From an uncultured Collinsella sp. (lineage in GTDB: Bacteria > Actinomycetota > Coriobacteriia > Coriobacteriales > Coriobacteriaceae), in assembly GCA_900544235.1 (NCBI GenBank), contig UQUL01000015.1:1-48238 (forward strand): DNA of 48,238 nt, given 5' to 3'. Positions 16,180 through 24,058 of this stretch are shown here, in pieces. The stretch's first letter is position 1. Every line of letters begins with the position of its first letter. The notes under the pieces were generated by a model. The model made no database searches. It was not told the DNA's origin and saw only the letters and a program-made list of their open reading frames with translations. Both the position numbers and the translations under genes were made by a program.

Positions 16180-17697
16180 ATGGCGCTCTATCTGGGTATT
16201 GATATTGGGACAAGCGCCTCTAAAGGCGTTTTAATCGATGATCGATGCAACATCGTTTGCCAAGCCTCTTGTGGACACGAGACGGACAACCCGTGTGATG
16301 GATGGTACCAGCATGATGCGGAGGCAGTTTGGTGGGGCGATTTTTGCCGCTTGTCGCGCGAGCTGGTGGCGCAATCGGGGGTTAACGCGGCGCAGATCGG
16401 ATGCGTGGGGCTTTCCGCATTGGGTTGCGACTGCGTGCCGGTCGATACCGAGTGCAACGCGCTGGCGCCCGCGATTTTGTATGGAGTCGATGCGCGGTCG
16501 AAGCCGCAGATTGACGAGCTTCTTTCCGAATATGGGTCAGATCGCGCACGCGAGCTTTTCGGGCACGATCCCTGTTCGTCAGATATTGCTCCCAAGATCT
16601 TGTGGTTTAAGGAGAATATGCCCGAGGTGCACGAACGTGCCGCGAAGTTCCTGACGGCGTCATCGTTTCTGTGCGCAAAGTTGACGGGGCGTTTTACGGT
16701 GGACCGTTATTTGGCGGAGGATTTTCTTCCCCTATATGACCGCTTCACTTGGAAGGTTGATGCTCGGGAATGTGCTCGTTTCTGCCGGCCTGACCAGATG
16801 GCGGAGGTAATGTCGGCTACCGATATTGTCGGGGTGATTACGCAGCGTGCGGCTGAGGCGACGGGGCTCGCGGCGGGGACACCTGTCTTAGTGGGAACGG
16901 GTGACTCTGGTGCCGAGGCCATTTCGACGGGTGTATTCCGTCCCGGCGATATGATGGTTCAGTTGGGGAGCACGGCGTATTTCATCTACCTAGCTGATCA
17001 TATGGTCGATGATGCCCGCCTGTGGCCGGGGACGTTTATCATTCCCGGAACTTACGGGATCTGCGCGGGGACCAATACGGCGGGCGCACTCACATCGTGG
17101 CTGCGCCAAGAGCTGTATCGCGACGCCGTAGAGGCCGAGGGCCACGGTGGTCCCGATGCCTATTCGGTTATGGCGCATGATGCCGCCGATGTGGCGCCGG
17201 GTGCCGATGGGCTCCTGTGTCTGCCGTACTTTGCGGGGGAGCGTACTCCGCTCAACGATCCCGAGGCGCGTGGCGTCTTCTTTGGCCTGACTGGAAGGCA
17301 TACGCGAGCCCATATGGTTCGCGCCGCCTTGGAAGGCGTCGCGTATACCGTTGCATCCCATGTCGACATTATCGAGCGAGAGCATGGGCTGCCAATTGGG
17401 CGCATTATGCTTGTCGGAGGTGGAACCAAGAATCCAGTTTGGATGCAGGCTATCGCCGACGTATGCGGGCGCGAGGTCTCGGTTGCCAAGGTTACGGTGG
17501 GTGCATGCTTCGGTGATGCCATCATGGCAGCTCTCGCAGGTGGCGCCTATGCATCATGGGATGAACTCGCCCGAGTCCTTGGCGTTGCGCAAACAATCGT
17601 GCCCGATATGACTGCCCACGAGTTATATGCGTCGCGCCGTCATATCTTCGACGAATTGTATGCACGCAACCGTGATCTCATGCACGAATTGGTGTAA
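16180..17697 (+). CDS. FGGY-family carbohydrate kinase
   Basis: A 505-aa two-domain kinase of the xylulokinase/gluconate kinase family. The N-terminal LGIDIGTSASKGV is the phosphate-binding motif, YGVDARS near residue 107 carries the probable catalytic Asp, and the C-terminal domain has the ATP-site motif MLVGGGTKNPVWMQ. Length is normal for XylB-like kinases. It starts six bases after the btpA-like gene and is the last gene of the operon, followed by a hairpin. Substrate unknown: with two PfkB kinases already present, it may act on a sugar released later or on a side-chain polyol. Confidence 0.85.
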   Translation: MALYLGIDIGTSASKGVLIDDRCNIVCQASCGHETDNPCDGWYQHDAEAVWWGDFCRLSRELVAQSGVNAAQIGCVGLSALGCDCVPVDTECNALAPAILYGVDARSKPQIDELLSEYGSDRARELFGHDPCSSDIAPKILWFKENMPEVHERAAKFLTASSFLCAKLTGRFTVDRYLAEDFLPLYDRFTWKVDARECARFCRPDQMAEVMSATDIVGVITQRAAEATGLAAGTPVLVGTGDSGAEAISTGVFRPGDMMVQLGSTAYFIYLADHMVDDARLWPGTFIIPGTYGICAGTNTAGALTSWLRQELYRDAVEAEGHGGPDAYSVMAHDAADVAPGADGLLCLPYFAGERTPLNDPEARGVFFGLTGRHTRAHMVRAALEGVAYTVASHVDIIEREHGLPIGRIMLVGGGTKNPVWMQAIADVCGREVSVAKVTVGACFGDAIMAALAGGAYASWDELARVLGVAQTIVPDMTAHELYASRRHIFDELYARNRDLMHELV

Positions 17698-17724
17698 TGC
17701 TGCCGAATTGTACTGTCTACCAAT

Positions 17725-17764
17725 AGGGACTGCGTTGTGCGATTCGCATGTCCCTTGGCATTTT
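17725..17764 (+). terminator. Terminator of the catabolic operon
   Basis: AGGGAC-TGCG pairs with CGCA-TGTCCCT across 17725-17755 with a single-base bulge, followed shortly by TTTT (17761-17764). It lies between the FGGY kinase and the convergent TatD-like gene. Confidence 0.6.
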
Positions 17765-17776
17765 AGCCCACAGGGG

Positions 17777-18559
17777 TTAGCGAAGGTCAAAAACAGCGTG
17801 CGCATTTGCTAAAACTGCCGACTCGATGCGCTTTACGTCACAGTTTTTGAGTGAGGCAATGCGCATCGAGGTCCTTGTGAGCAATCTGATGAGCGACTGT
17901 GCGCTTGTTTCTGTGTTTGGTTCGGCTGGTGAATCGGTCTCGAGCAGTAAACGATCGAGTGGAATCTGTCGTGCGTATTCGCGTCCTCGTTTAGATGCGA
18001 GCATGCGTTCGTTGACGGAAAAATAACAGCCCGCATTACGCGCGCGGACGAGTTCGTCCGAAGTACCGCTAAACCAGTGGAAGATGATAACGGGGGAGTC
18101 GGGGTTTGGGATGAGTAGTCCATGCGATTCGAGGACGTCCAGTACGGCTCCTGCCGAACGAACGGCGTGAATTGATATCACGCGCCCGGTAAGAGGATGC
18201 TGCACGAGCGCATCGCAGAGCCGGTTAAGTGCCTGTATTTGTAGCGGCTCACTTCCAGCAAAGCGCGCGGAAAAGTCGAGTCCGACTTCGCCGATGTAGC
18301 GTTCTTGGGCAGCAACTTCGCAAAGCAGATTGACTTCGACAAAACCGCAGTGGCCATCGGCGAGCCACCAGGGGTGAAGCCCAACGCCGGCGATGATACC
18401 TGGTTGGCGACAGGCGCGCTCGTTTGCGGCCGAAAAGTCGCGCGGATTGACGCCGCAGTCAAATAGACCCAAACCCAGCGCCGTCGCCTCATCGGCAACG
18501 GCGTCCGGGTGAGCCATTAAATCAAGATGGCAGTGTGCATCAAATAACCGGGGCTCCAT
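17777..18559 (-). CDS. TatD-family metal-dependent hydrolase (DNase-like)
   Basis: A 260-aa TatD/YcfH-type TIM-barrel hydrolase with the N-terminal metal motif FDAHCHLD, GLHPWW near residue 62, IGEVGLD with the bridging Glu, a His in VISIHAVR, HWFSG, and LLLETDSP near the C-terminus. Family members are 3' to 5' DNases or D-aminoacyl-tRNA deacylase-like enzymes. It lies 14 bases downstream of the tcdA-like gene on the same strand and is probably co-transcribed. Length is standard. Confidence 0.87.
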   Translation of the reverse strand: MEPRLFDAHCHLDLMAHPDAVADEATALGLGLFDCGVNPRDFSAANERACRQPGIIAGVGLHPWWLADGHCGFVEVNLLCEVAAQERYIGEVGLDFSARFAGSEPLQIQALNRLCDALVQHPLTGRVISIHAVRSAGAVLDVLESHGLLIPNPDSPVIIFHWFSGTSDELVRARNAGCYFSVNERMLASKRGREYARQIPLDRLLLETDSPAEPNTETSAQSLIRLLTRTSMRIASLKNCDVKRIESAVLANAHAVFDLR

Positions 18560-18573
18560 CTCGGTGCGCTCCG

Positions 18574-19371
18574 CTAGTCCAGACGTTGGCCATCGGAGCG
18601 TACGCGCTCAGTGCCGCGGCCGCTGATCTGGCGGATAACCTCGCCGGCAATCATCTGGCCCATGATGGGCGGCATAAAGCTGGCGGTTCCCAGCTCGGTG
18701 CGCTCGTGGATGTTGGAAGGGTCGCGGGGCTGTGTCTTAACCGATTCCTCGCAGCTAAACAGTACACGCAGGCTCTTGATTCCGCGCTTCTTGCATTCTT
18801 TGCGCATGATGCGGCTCATGGGGTCACGTACCGTATCGAAAATGTCGGCAAAGCGGAGGCACTCGGGATGGAGCTTGTTGGCCCCGCCCATGGAGCTAAC
18901 CAAACGAATGTCGTGGTCCTGAGCATATTTGGCAATGGTGAGCTTGGCCGAGATGGTGTCGATGGCGTCGACGACGTAGTCGAGCTTGCCGTCCGTCTGC
19001 TCCAAAACGCTCGCGAAGAAATCATCGATGTTGTCGCTCAGCAGGTATTCGGTGCGCTTGATGACGGTAGCGGTAGGGTTGATGTCGTGAATCATAGCCT
19101 CCATGACGTCGACTTTGCGCTTGCCGACGGTGCTGTGAAAGGCGATGGCCTGGCGATTGATATTGCTGGGCGCGATGATGTCCTTATCCAGAATGACGAA
19201 ATGACCGATGCCGCCGCGGGCGAGTGCCTCGCAGCAGTTGGAGCCCACGCCTCCGCAGCCGAGCACTAGCACCGTAGCATCGGCGAGCTTATCGAGTGCC
19301 TCGCGGCCCATGATAATCTCGAGCTTGGTGTCGCGTGTCTCGATGGGAGTTGCGGTTGTGGTTTCGGTCAT
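18574..19371 (-). CDS. tcdA: tRNA threonylcarbamoyladenosine dehydratase-like E1-fold enzyme
   Basis: A 265-aa ThiF/MoeB-superfamily protein. The nucleotide-binding loop LGCGGVGSN spans 37-45, the acidic LDKDIIAPSNINRQ follows, and DAIDTISAK lies mid-protein. The arrangement matches TcdA (CsdL), which uses ATP to cyclise the t6A modification at position 37 of ANN-decoding tRNAs into ct6A. It lacks the paired cysteine motifs of MoeB/ThiF proteins. The start ATG has GGAGG about 10 bases upstream. It leads a two-gene operon with the TatD-like gene. Confidence 0.85.
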   Translation of the reverse strand: MTETTTATPIETRDTKLEIIMGREALDKLADATVLVLGCGGVGSNCCEALARGGIGHFVILDKDIIAPSNINRQAIAFHSTVGKRKVDVMEAMIHDINPTATVIKRTEYLLSDNIDDFFASVLEQTDGKLDYVVDAIDTISAKLTIAKYAQDHDIRLVSSMGGANKLHPECLRFADIFDTVRDPMSRIMRKECKKRGIKSLRVLFSCEESVKTQPRDPSNIHERTELGTASFMPPIMGQMIAGEVIRQISGRGTERVRSDGQRLD

Positions 19372-19486
19372 AAATATCCTCCGATGGGGAAGCGAATCGT
19401 GTTTTAGCTATCGCCATTATAGGTAATCGCCCATAGGTTGCGATGGCGTTTGCTTTGATGTGGTTTGAAGCATTGCGATTAGATAG

Positions 19487-19516
19487 TTAGACAAACATCT
19501 AAATATTGAGTATAGT
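19487..19516 (+). promoter_or_regulatory. Promoter and operator of the sdpR-sdpI operon
   Basis: TTAGA (19487-19491) and TCTAA (19498-19502) form an inverted repeat overlapping a -35-like TAGACA (19488-19493); a -10-like TATAGT lies at 19511-19516 with 17-base spacing. ArsR-type repressors bind such A/T-rich inverted repeats over the promoter, so autorepression is likely. Confidence 0.6.
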
Positions 19517-19550
19517 GTGCACGTCATGAGAGATGATGAGAGGAGGTCTT

Positions 19551-19829
19551 ATGCCGGGAGAGGGTTTTAAGGCGCTTGCCGATCCAACGCGACGGCGCAT
19601 TTTGGAGTTGCTGCGCGAGGGCAATTGCACGGCGGGGGAGCTTGCCGAGCATTTCGATATCAGTAAGCCGTCGCTGAGCCATCACTTGGCGACGCTCAAA
19701 AACGCCGGGTTGGTGACCGACGAGCGCCATGGCCAAAACATCGTATACAGCTTAAACACCACCGTCATGCAGGATTTAATTGGCTGGTTTATGGGTTTTA
19801 CAAACACTGAAGGTGATAAGGATGAATAA
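19551..19829 (+). CDS. sdpR: ArsR-family repressor, SdpR-like
   Basis: A 92-aa winged-helix regulator: FKALADPTRRRILELLREG leads into the recognition helix region ISKPSLSHHLATLKNAGL. No metal-binding cysteine pair is seen in the usual helices, which fits SdpR, a repressor that in Bacillus is sequestered by its membrane partner SdpI. The ATG at 19551 follows GAGGAGG; an upstream ATG at 19533 lacks a site. It overlaps the SdpI-like gene by 8 bp (ATGAATAA), so the pair is translationally coupled. Confidence 0.87.
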   Translation: MPGEGFKALADPTRRRILELLREGNCTAGELAEHFDISKPSLSHHLATLKNAGLVTDERHGQNIVYSLNTTVMQDLIGWFMGFTNTEGDKDE

Positions 19830-20526
19830 CGAAAACAAGGGCATTCACCCCACGGGGGTATCGTCGCGCGTGTGGATTGCGCTGGTCGCTCTGTGCGTCG
19901 CCAATGTCGTAGCGCACCTCATGGTGATGCCGAGCTTGCCTGCGCAGATTCCCACGCACTGGGGCGCGAACGGTGCCGTCGACGGTTGGGGTCCTAGCTG
20001 GATGGCCTCCGCGCTCGGCGTGCTGCCTCTGGCACTTCTCGCAATGTTCTGCGTGGTGCCGCGCATCGACCCCAAGGGCGAGGCGTATCGAACCTCGGGC
20101 AAGTTCTATCAGGGCTTCGTAATTGCCTTCACCTTGTTCATGTGCGCCATAAGCTGGCTGGGAGAGCTTACGGTCTGGGGCGTGGTGCCGGCGGTCGGTT
20201 CGGTTAACGTGCTGATTTCCGGTGTTGTCGGTTTGCTGTTCATCGGCGTAGGCAACTACTTGCCGCGTGTGAAGCAGAACTATACGCTCGGTATCAAGAC
20301 ACCCTGGGCGCTTGCCGATCCCGAGAACTGGCGCCGTACGCAGCGTTTTGGCGGCGCCTGCTTTATGGTGCTGGGTATTGGCCTGATTGTGATGGGCGTG
20401 GCAGGCAGCGTGCTTTCGAGTGAAGTCGTCGCCGCGGTGATTGCGGCTCTGGCGTTTGGTTCGGTTGGAGCCGTCTACGTCTACTCGTATCTGTTGTGGC
20501 GCAAATCGCAGCGAGCCGCTCGTTAA
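19822..20526 (+). CDS. sdpI: SdpI-family membrane protein with DUF1648 domain
   Basis: A 234-aa membrane protein with about six hydrophobic spans. The N-terminal DUF1648 region holds PAQIPTHWGANGAVDGW and the C-terminal SdpI region holds NYTLGIKTPWALADPENWRRTQRFGG. SdpI of Bacillus gives immunity to the killing peptide SdpC and signals by binding SdpR at the membrane. No SdpC-like toxin gene is visible here, so it may sense a foreign toxin or envelope stress. The start overlaps the sdpR stop. Confidence 0.85.
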   Translation: MNNENKGIHPTGVSSRVWIALVALCVANVVAHLMVMPSLPAQIPTHWGANGAVDGWGPSWMASALGVLPLALLAMFCVVPRIDPKGEAYRTSGKFYQGFVIAFTLFMCAISWLGELTVWGVVPAVGSVNVLISGVVGLLFIGVGNYLPRVKQNYTLGIKTPWALADPENWRRTQRFGGACFMVLGIGLIVMGVAGSVLSSEVVAAVIAALAFGSVGAVYVYSYLLWRKSQRAAR

Positions 20527-20590
20527 GGTTGCGGAAAACTAGCGTACGCAGTTCATAGTATGTTCTGGGGGACTTTTCCCAGGTAGTATT

Positions 20591-20619
20591 AGGGGGTGTG
20601 GGCAACCATGCCCCTTTTT
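20591..20619 (+). terminator. Terminator after sdpI
   Basis: GGGCA (20600-20604) pairs with TGCCC (20609-20613), flanked by further G and C runs, and is followed by TTTTT at 20615-20619. Confidence 0.75.
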
Positions 20620-20710
20620 CGTTACGTTTCAGAGCTGGTTTTTCCATTTCGTTTCCACTAAAGCGAAACAAGAATAGGGAAACAGCAGGTAGAAAGGATA
20701 AAACAGACAA

Positions 20711-22390
20711 ATGGCGGAGTTTATCTACCAGATGTATCAGGCTCGCAAGGCCCATGGCGACAAGGTGATCCTTGACGACGTGACCCTGAGCTTCTACCCC
20801 GGTGCCAAGATCGGCGTCGTGGGCCCCAACGGTATGGGCAAGTCGACCCTGCTCAAGATCATGGCCGGCATCGAGGAGGTCTCCAACGGCGATGCCAGGC
20901 TCACTCCCGGCTACACCGTGGGCATCCTGCAGCAGGAGCCGCCGCTCGACGACGACAAGACCGTCATCGAGAACGTGCGCATGGCGTTTGGCGACATGAT
21001 CGCCAAGGTCGATCGCTTCAACAAGATCGGCGAGGAGATGTGCGACCCGGACTGCGACATGGACGCCCTCATGGCCGAGATGGGCAAGCTCCAGGACGAG
21101 ATCGACGCCGCTGACGGCTGGGATATCGATTCCAAGCTCGGCCAGGCCATGGACGCCCTGCAGCTGCCCGATTCTGACATGCCGGTTAATGTGCTTTCCG
21201 GCGGCGAGCGCCGTCGCGTGGCCCTGTGCAAGCTGCTGCTCGAGGCTCCCGACCTGCTGCTGCTCGACGAGCCTACGAACCACCTGGACGCCGAGTCGAT
21301 CCTGTGGCTCGAGCACTTCCTGCACAACTACCAGGGCGCGGTGCTTGCCGTCACGCACGATCGCTACTTCTTGGATAACGTTGCCGAGTGGATCTGCGAG
21401 GTCGACCGCGGTCACCTTTATCCCTACAAGGGCAACTACTCCACGTATCTGGAGACCAAGGCCGCGCGTATCGAGGCACAAGGTAACCGCGATGCCAAGC
21501 TCGCCAAGCGCATGGAGGCCGAGCTCGAGTGGGTACGCAGCTCGCCCAAGGCTCGCCAGGCAAAGAACAAGGCCCGTCTGGCTCGCTACGAGGAGATGGA
21601 GGCCGAGGCCCGCGCAAGCCAGAAGCTCGACTGGACCGATATCCGCATTCCCGTTGGACCGCGTCTGGGCAACAAGGTGCTCGAGGCTCATCACCTGCAC
21701 AAGGAGTTCGATGGCCGTGTGCTCATCGACGACCTATCGTTCACCCTGCCGCGTAACGGCATCGTGGGCGTCATCGGTCCCAACGGTGTGGGCAAGACTA
21801 CGCTCTTCAAGACCATCGTGGGCCTGGAGCCGCTGACTTCGGGCGAGCTCGAGGTGGGCGAGACCGTCAAGATCTCCTATGTCGATCAGAACCGTTCTGG
21901 CATCGATCCCGATAAGAACCTGTGGGAGGTCGTCTCGGATGGCCTGGACCACATGATGGTCGGCGAGACCGAGGTCCCCAGCCGCGCGTACGTGGCGAGC
22001 TTTGGCTTTAAGGGCCAGGACCAGCAGAAGCGTGCTGGCGTACTCTCCGGTGGTGAGCGCAATCGTCTGAACCTGGCGCTCACGCTCAAGCAGGGCGGCA
22101 ACCTGCTGCTGCTCGACGAGCCCACGAACGATCTCGACGTCGAGACGCTGTCCTCACTCGAGGCGGCGCTGCTCGAGTTCCCGGGCTGTTCGGTGGTCAT
22201 TAGCCACGACCGTATGTTCCTGGACCGCGTCGCCACGCACATCCTGGCGTGGGAAGGCACCGACGAGAACCCGGGCAACTGGTATTGGTTTGAGGGCAAC
22301 TTTGAGGCCTATCAGGTCAACCGTATCGAGCGCCTTGGCGAGGACGCAGCCCAGCCGCATCGTATTCACCGTAAGCTGACGCGCGACTAG
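20711..22390 (+). CDS. ettA: Energy-dependent translational throttle ABC-F ATPase EttA
   Basis: A 559-aa ABC-F protein with two ATPase domains and no membrane part. Walker A motifs are GPNGMGKST (about residue 37) and GPNGVGKTT (about 357); signatures are LSGGERRRVALC and LSGGERNRLNLA; both Walker B regions read LLLDEPTN. The linker between domains has the charged helical arm typical of the family. EttA binds the ribosomal E site and adjusts early elongation to the ATP/ADP ratio. Length and ends match EttA well. The ribosome-binding site (AAAGGA) is rather far from the ATG. Confidence 0.93.
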   Translation: MAEFIYQMYQARKAHGDKVILDDVTLSFYPGAKIGVVGPNGMGKSTLLKIMAGIEEVSNGDARLTPGYTVGILQQEPPLDDDKTVIENVRMAFGDMIAKVDRFNKIGEEMCDPDCDMDALMAEMGKLQDEIDAADGWDIDSKLGQAMDALQLPDSDMPVNVLSGGERRRVALCKLLLEAPDLLLLDEPTNHLDAESILWLEHFLHNYQGAVLAVTHDRYFLDNVAEWICEVDRGHLYPYKGNYSTYLETKAARIEAQGNRDAKLAKRMEAELEWVRSSPKARQAKNKARLARYEEMEAEARASQKLDWTDIRIPVGPRLGNKVLEAHHLHKEFDGRVLIDDLSFTLPRNGIVGVIGPNGVGKTTLFKTIVGLEPLTSGELEVGETVKISYVDQNRSGIDPDKNLWEVVSDGLDHMMVGETEVPSRAYVASFGFKGQDQQKRAGVLSGGERNRLNLALTLKQGGNLLLLDEPTNDLDVETLSSLEAALLEFPGCSVVISHDRMFLDRVATHILAWEGTDENPGNWYWFEGNFEAYQVNRIERLGEDAAQPHRIHRKLTRD

Positions 22391-22393
22391 ATC

Positions 22394-22420
22394 GTTACGC
22401 GGTTTTCCAAACCGCGTAAC
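22394..22420 (+). terminator. Perfect 12-bp palindrome after ettA, shared with the dap operon end
   Basis: GTTACGCGGTTT (22394-22405) and its exact complement (22409-22420) surround a 3-base loop, four bases after the ettA stop. No T-run follows. The same arm sequence recurs at 32149-32160, so it may be a dispersed palindromic element used as a terminator. Confidence 0.65.
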
Positions 22421-22433
22421 TGCTCGACGCTGC

Positions 22434-22533
22434 GCGGGTCGCAAGCACCCCATCTTGCCGTTCAAACCGTCGCTCGCGTACCGAAGTACGCGTCGCTCCT
22501 CTTTCACGGCAACCTGGGGCACTTGCGGCCCGC
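22434..22533. repeat. 100-nt imperfect palindrome downstream of ettA
   Basis: Bases 22434-22461 pair with 22506-22533 in runs of 12, 5 and 7 bp separated by 2-base mismatches; an inner stem GCGTAC/GTACGC with loop CGAA is centred near 22483. As RNA it would form one long hairpin with internal loops. It contains no gene. It may be a mobile palindromic element or a structured transcript end; nothing in it matches an RNA family I know. Confidence 0.7.
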
Positions 22534-22570
22534 TCGCCGTTGGTCACGAAACATCGATGAATGCTAATAT

Positions 22571-22606
22571 AAGCGGCTCAAATCCTGATTTGGATTTGAG
22601 CCGCTT
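22571..22606. terminator. Bidirectional terminator
   Basis: A perfect 15-bp stem (22571-22585 with 22592-22606) with a 6-base loop sits five bases from the stop of the minus-strand gene and serves it from the right-hand side. Confidence 0.85.
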
Positions 22607-22610
22607 GTCG

Positions 22611-23918
22611 TTACTGCTCGGGCTCTTCGACTTTGTCGATGGCCCAGGCGGCACCGAGGCCGCCAGTGGTGTTGCGGCGGATGCGCACGGCAACCTCGCG
22701 GCGCTCGCCGGCCTGCGTGTAGCGCAGGGGGAAGCTTGCGCGGTTTCGCGCGGCCTCGATGGTACCGCGCTCGCGGGCGATCCAGTAGTACTCGCCGACA
22801 ATGCCGAGGGTATCGGCGCCGTAGGGGAGATAGGTCGACAGCTGGTGCAGAAGCGGGCCGGGGCAGAAGACCTCGGTTGCGAAATCGACGGGGAAGTCCT
22901 CGGGGATGGCGGGCGCTACGGGTGCGGGGGTTGGGGCCTCTGCGAGTACCGAAGCCGGTGCCGGTGCGGGAATTTGGTCGCAAGCAGAGGCGGGCACGGA
23001 TTCGATGACGGGTGCGAACTCCAGCGTCGTCTTCGGCTTGATTGTGGAATCTGCGGGCTTCACGGTGACGGGCGCGTCTGCAGCTTCAGTTTCAACCTCA
23101 ACCTGCGTCGCGCTCTCATTCTCGACGCTCGACTTTGCCTCGATGGGCGTGGATGCCATGGTGGTGATGCCGGCATTGGCATTCTCGGGGTCATAGACGA
23201 CCGTGAGCGAGATGGCGGGCTGCGGCGTCTCGGGCTCCGGCGCCGACTCGGTAGCGTCTTGATCTGCGGGCTCGTCGGACTGATCGTCCTCGGCCTCGTC
23301 GCCAAAGACATCGCTGTTTTGGAACGCAGACGGCTCGGGTTGGTCAGCGGCTTCTTCGGTTGTCGACTTGGGCGCTTCGTTGAGCTCCGTAGTGGCTTCC
23401 TGCTCTGATATGACTTCGGGATCGGTCGTGGCGGCGATTTCGGTTTCGGCTTCTGCTGTTACCTCAATAGCGACTTCGATCTCTGCCTCGGGCTCGGGTT
23501 CCGGCGCGGCTTCAACCATGGCTTCGGGCTCGGGACGCTTAACGTGCTTGGGGCGCACGGCCTTGAGGTCCTTCTCACCGCGTTTCTTCTTTTTGTAGGA
23601 CTGCTTAGCGCCCTTGGCTGCCTTGGGCTTGTCTTCGCCCTTGGCAAGGGCGGTATCCCAGGCATCGTTGGCGATGACGGTGGCATACAGGCGACCGCCC
23701 TTAAAGACGGTCAGCTTAATGCAGTCGTCGAGCTCCTCGAGCAGCTCGCGCGTGGACTCGAAGCCCAGGTCATAAGCGGCCATGTCACCAGCGGCGAGTG
23801 CCTCCTCGACCTGCGTCATAAACGTTTGCTTGCCGCATCCAATCGCATCGCGCAGCAGGCGATACAGATAGATGTGGTTGCCCAGCGAAAGCGTGGGCCT
23901 AACTATTGTCTTGCTCAT
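22611..23918 (-). CDS. Unknown protein with conserved ends and a long acidic low-complexity middle
   Basis: A 435-aa protein of unknown function. The ATG at 23918 follows AGAGGAG. Three parts are visible: a folded N-terminal part (about 1-95) with SLGNHIYLYRLLRDAIGCG and a LYATVIAND end, a basic patch KQSYKKKKRGEK near 107-118, then some 210 residues rich in Glu, Ala, Pro and Thr, and a folded C-terminal part (about 345-435) with TEVFCPGPLLHQLSTYLPYG and GIVGEYYWIARERGTIEAA. There is no signal peptide or membrane span. The layout suggests two small domains tethered by a flexible linker, with the basic patch perhaps touching nucleic acid or the ribosome (inference). Confidence 0.75.
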   Translation of the reverse strand: MSKTIVRPTLSLGNHIYLYRLLRDAIGCGKQTFMTQVEEALAAGDMAAYDLGFESTRELLEELDDCIKLTVFKGGRLYATVIANDAWDTALAKGEDKPKAAKGAKQSYKKKKRGEKDLKAVRPKHVKRPEPEAMVEAAPEPEPEAEIEVAIEVTAEAETEIAATTDPEVISEQEATTELNEAPKSTTEEAADQPEPSAFQNSDVFGDEAEDDQSDEPADQDATESAPEPETPQPAISLTVVYDPENANAGITTMASTPIEAKSSVENESATQVEVETEAADAPVTVKPADSTIKPKTTLEFAPVIESVPASACDQIPAPAPASVLAEAPTPAPVAPAIPEDFPVDFATEVFCPGPLLHQLSTYLPYGADTLGIVGEYYWIARERGTIEAARNRASFPLRYTQAGERREVAVRIRRNTTGGLGAAWAIDKVEEPEQ

Positions 23919-23990
23919 GGCAAATCTCCTCTTTACACATGTAAAGCATCTTACCATCGCATGGCGTTCGCCATGGCGGCGCCCAAGGCA

Positions 23991-24024
23991 AACGGGCGCG
24001 AACCGCTTTCGATTCGCGCCCGTT
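23991..24024. terminator. Terminator between two minus-strand genes
   Basis: A perfect 12-bp stem (23991-24002 with 24013-24024) ends the gene at 24059-25012 and separates it from the next minus-strand gene. Confidence 0.8.
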
Positions 24025-24058
24025 GTACAGGTCGGTTATCTATGAGAGGCAAATGTGC

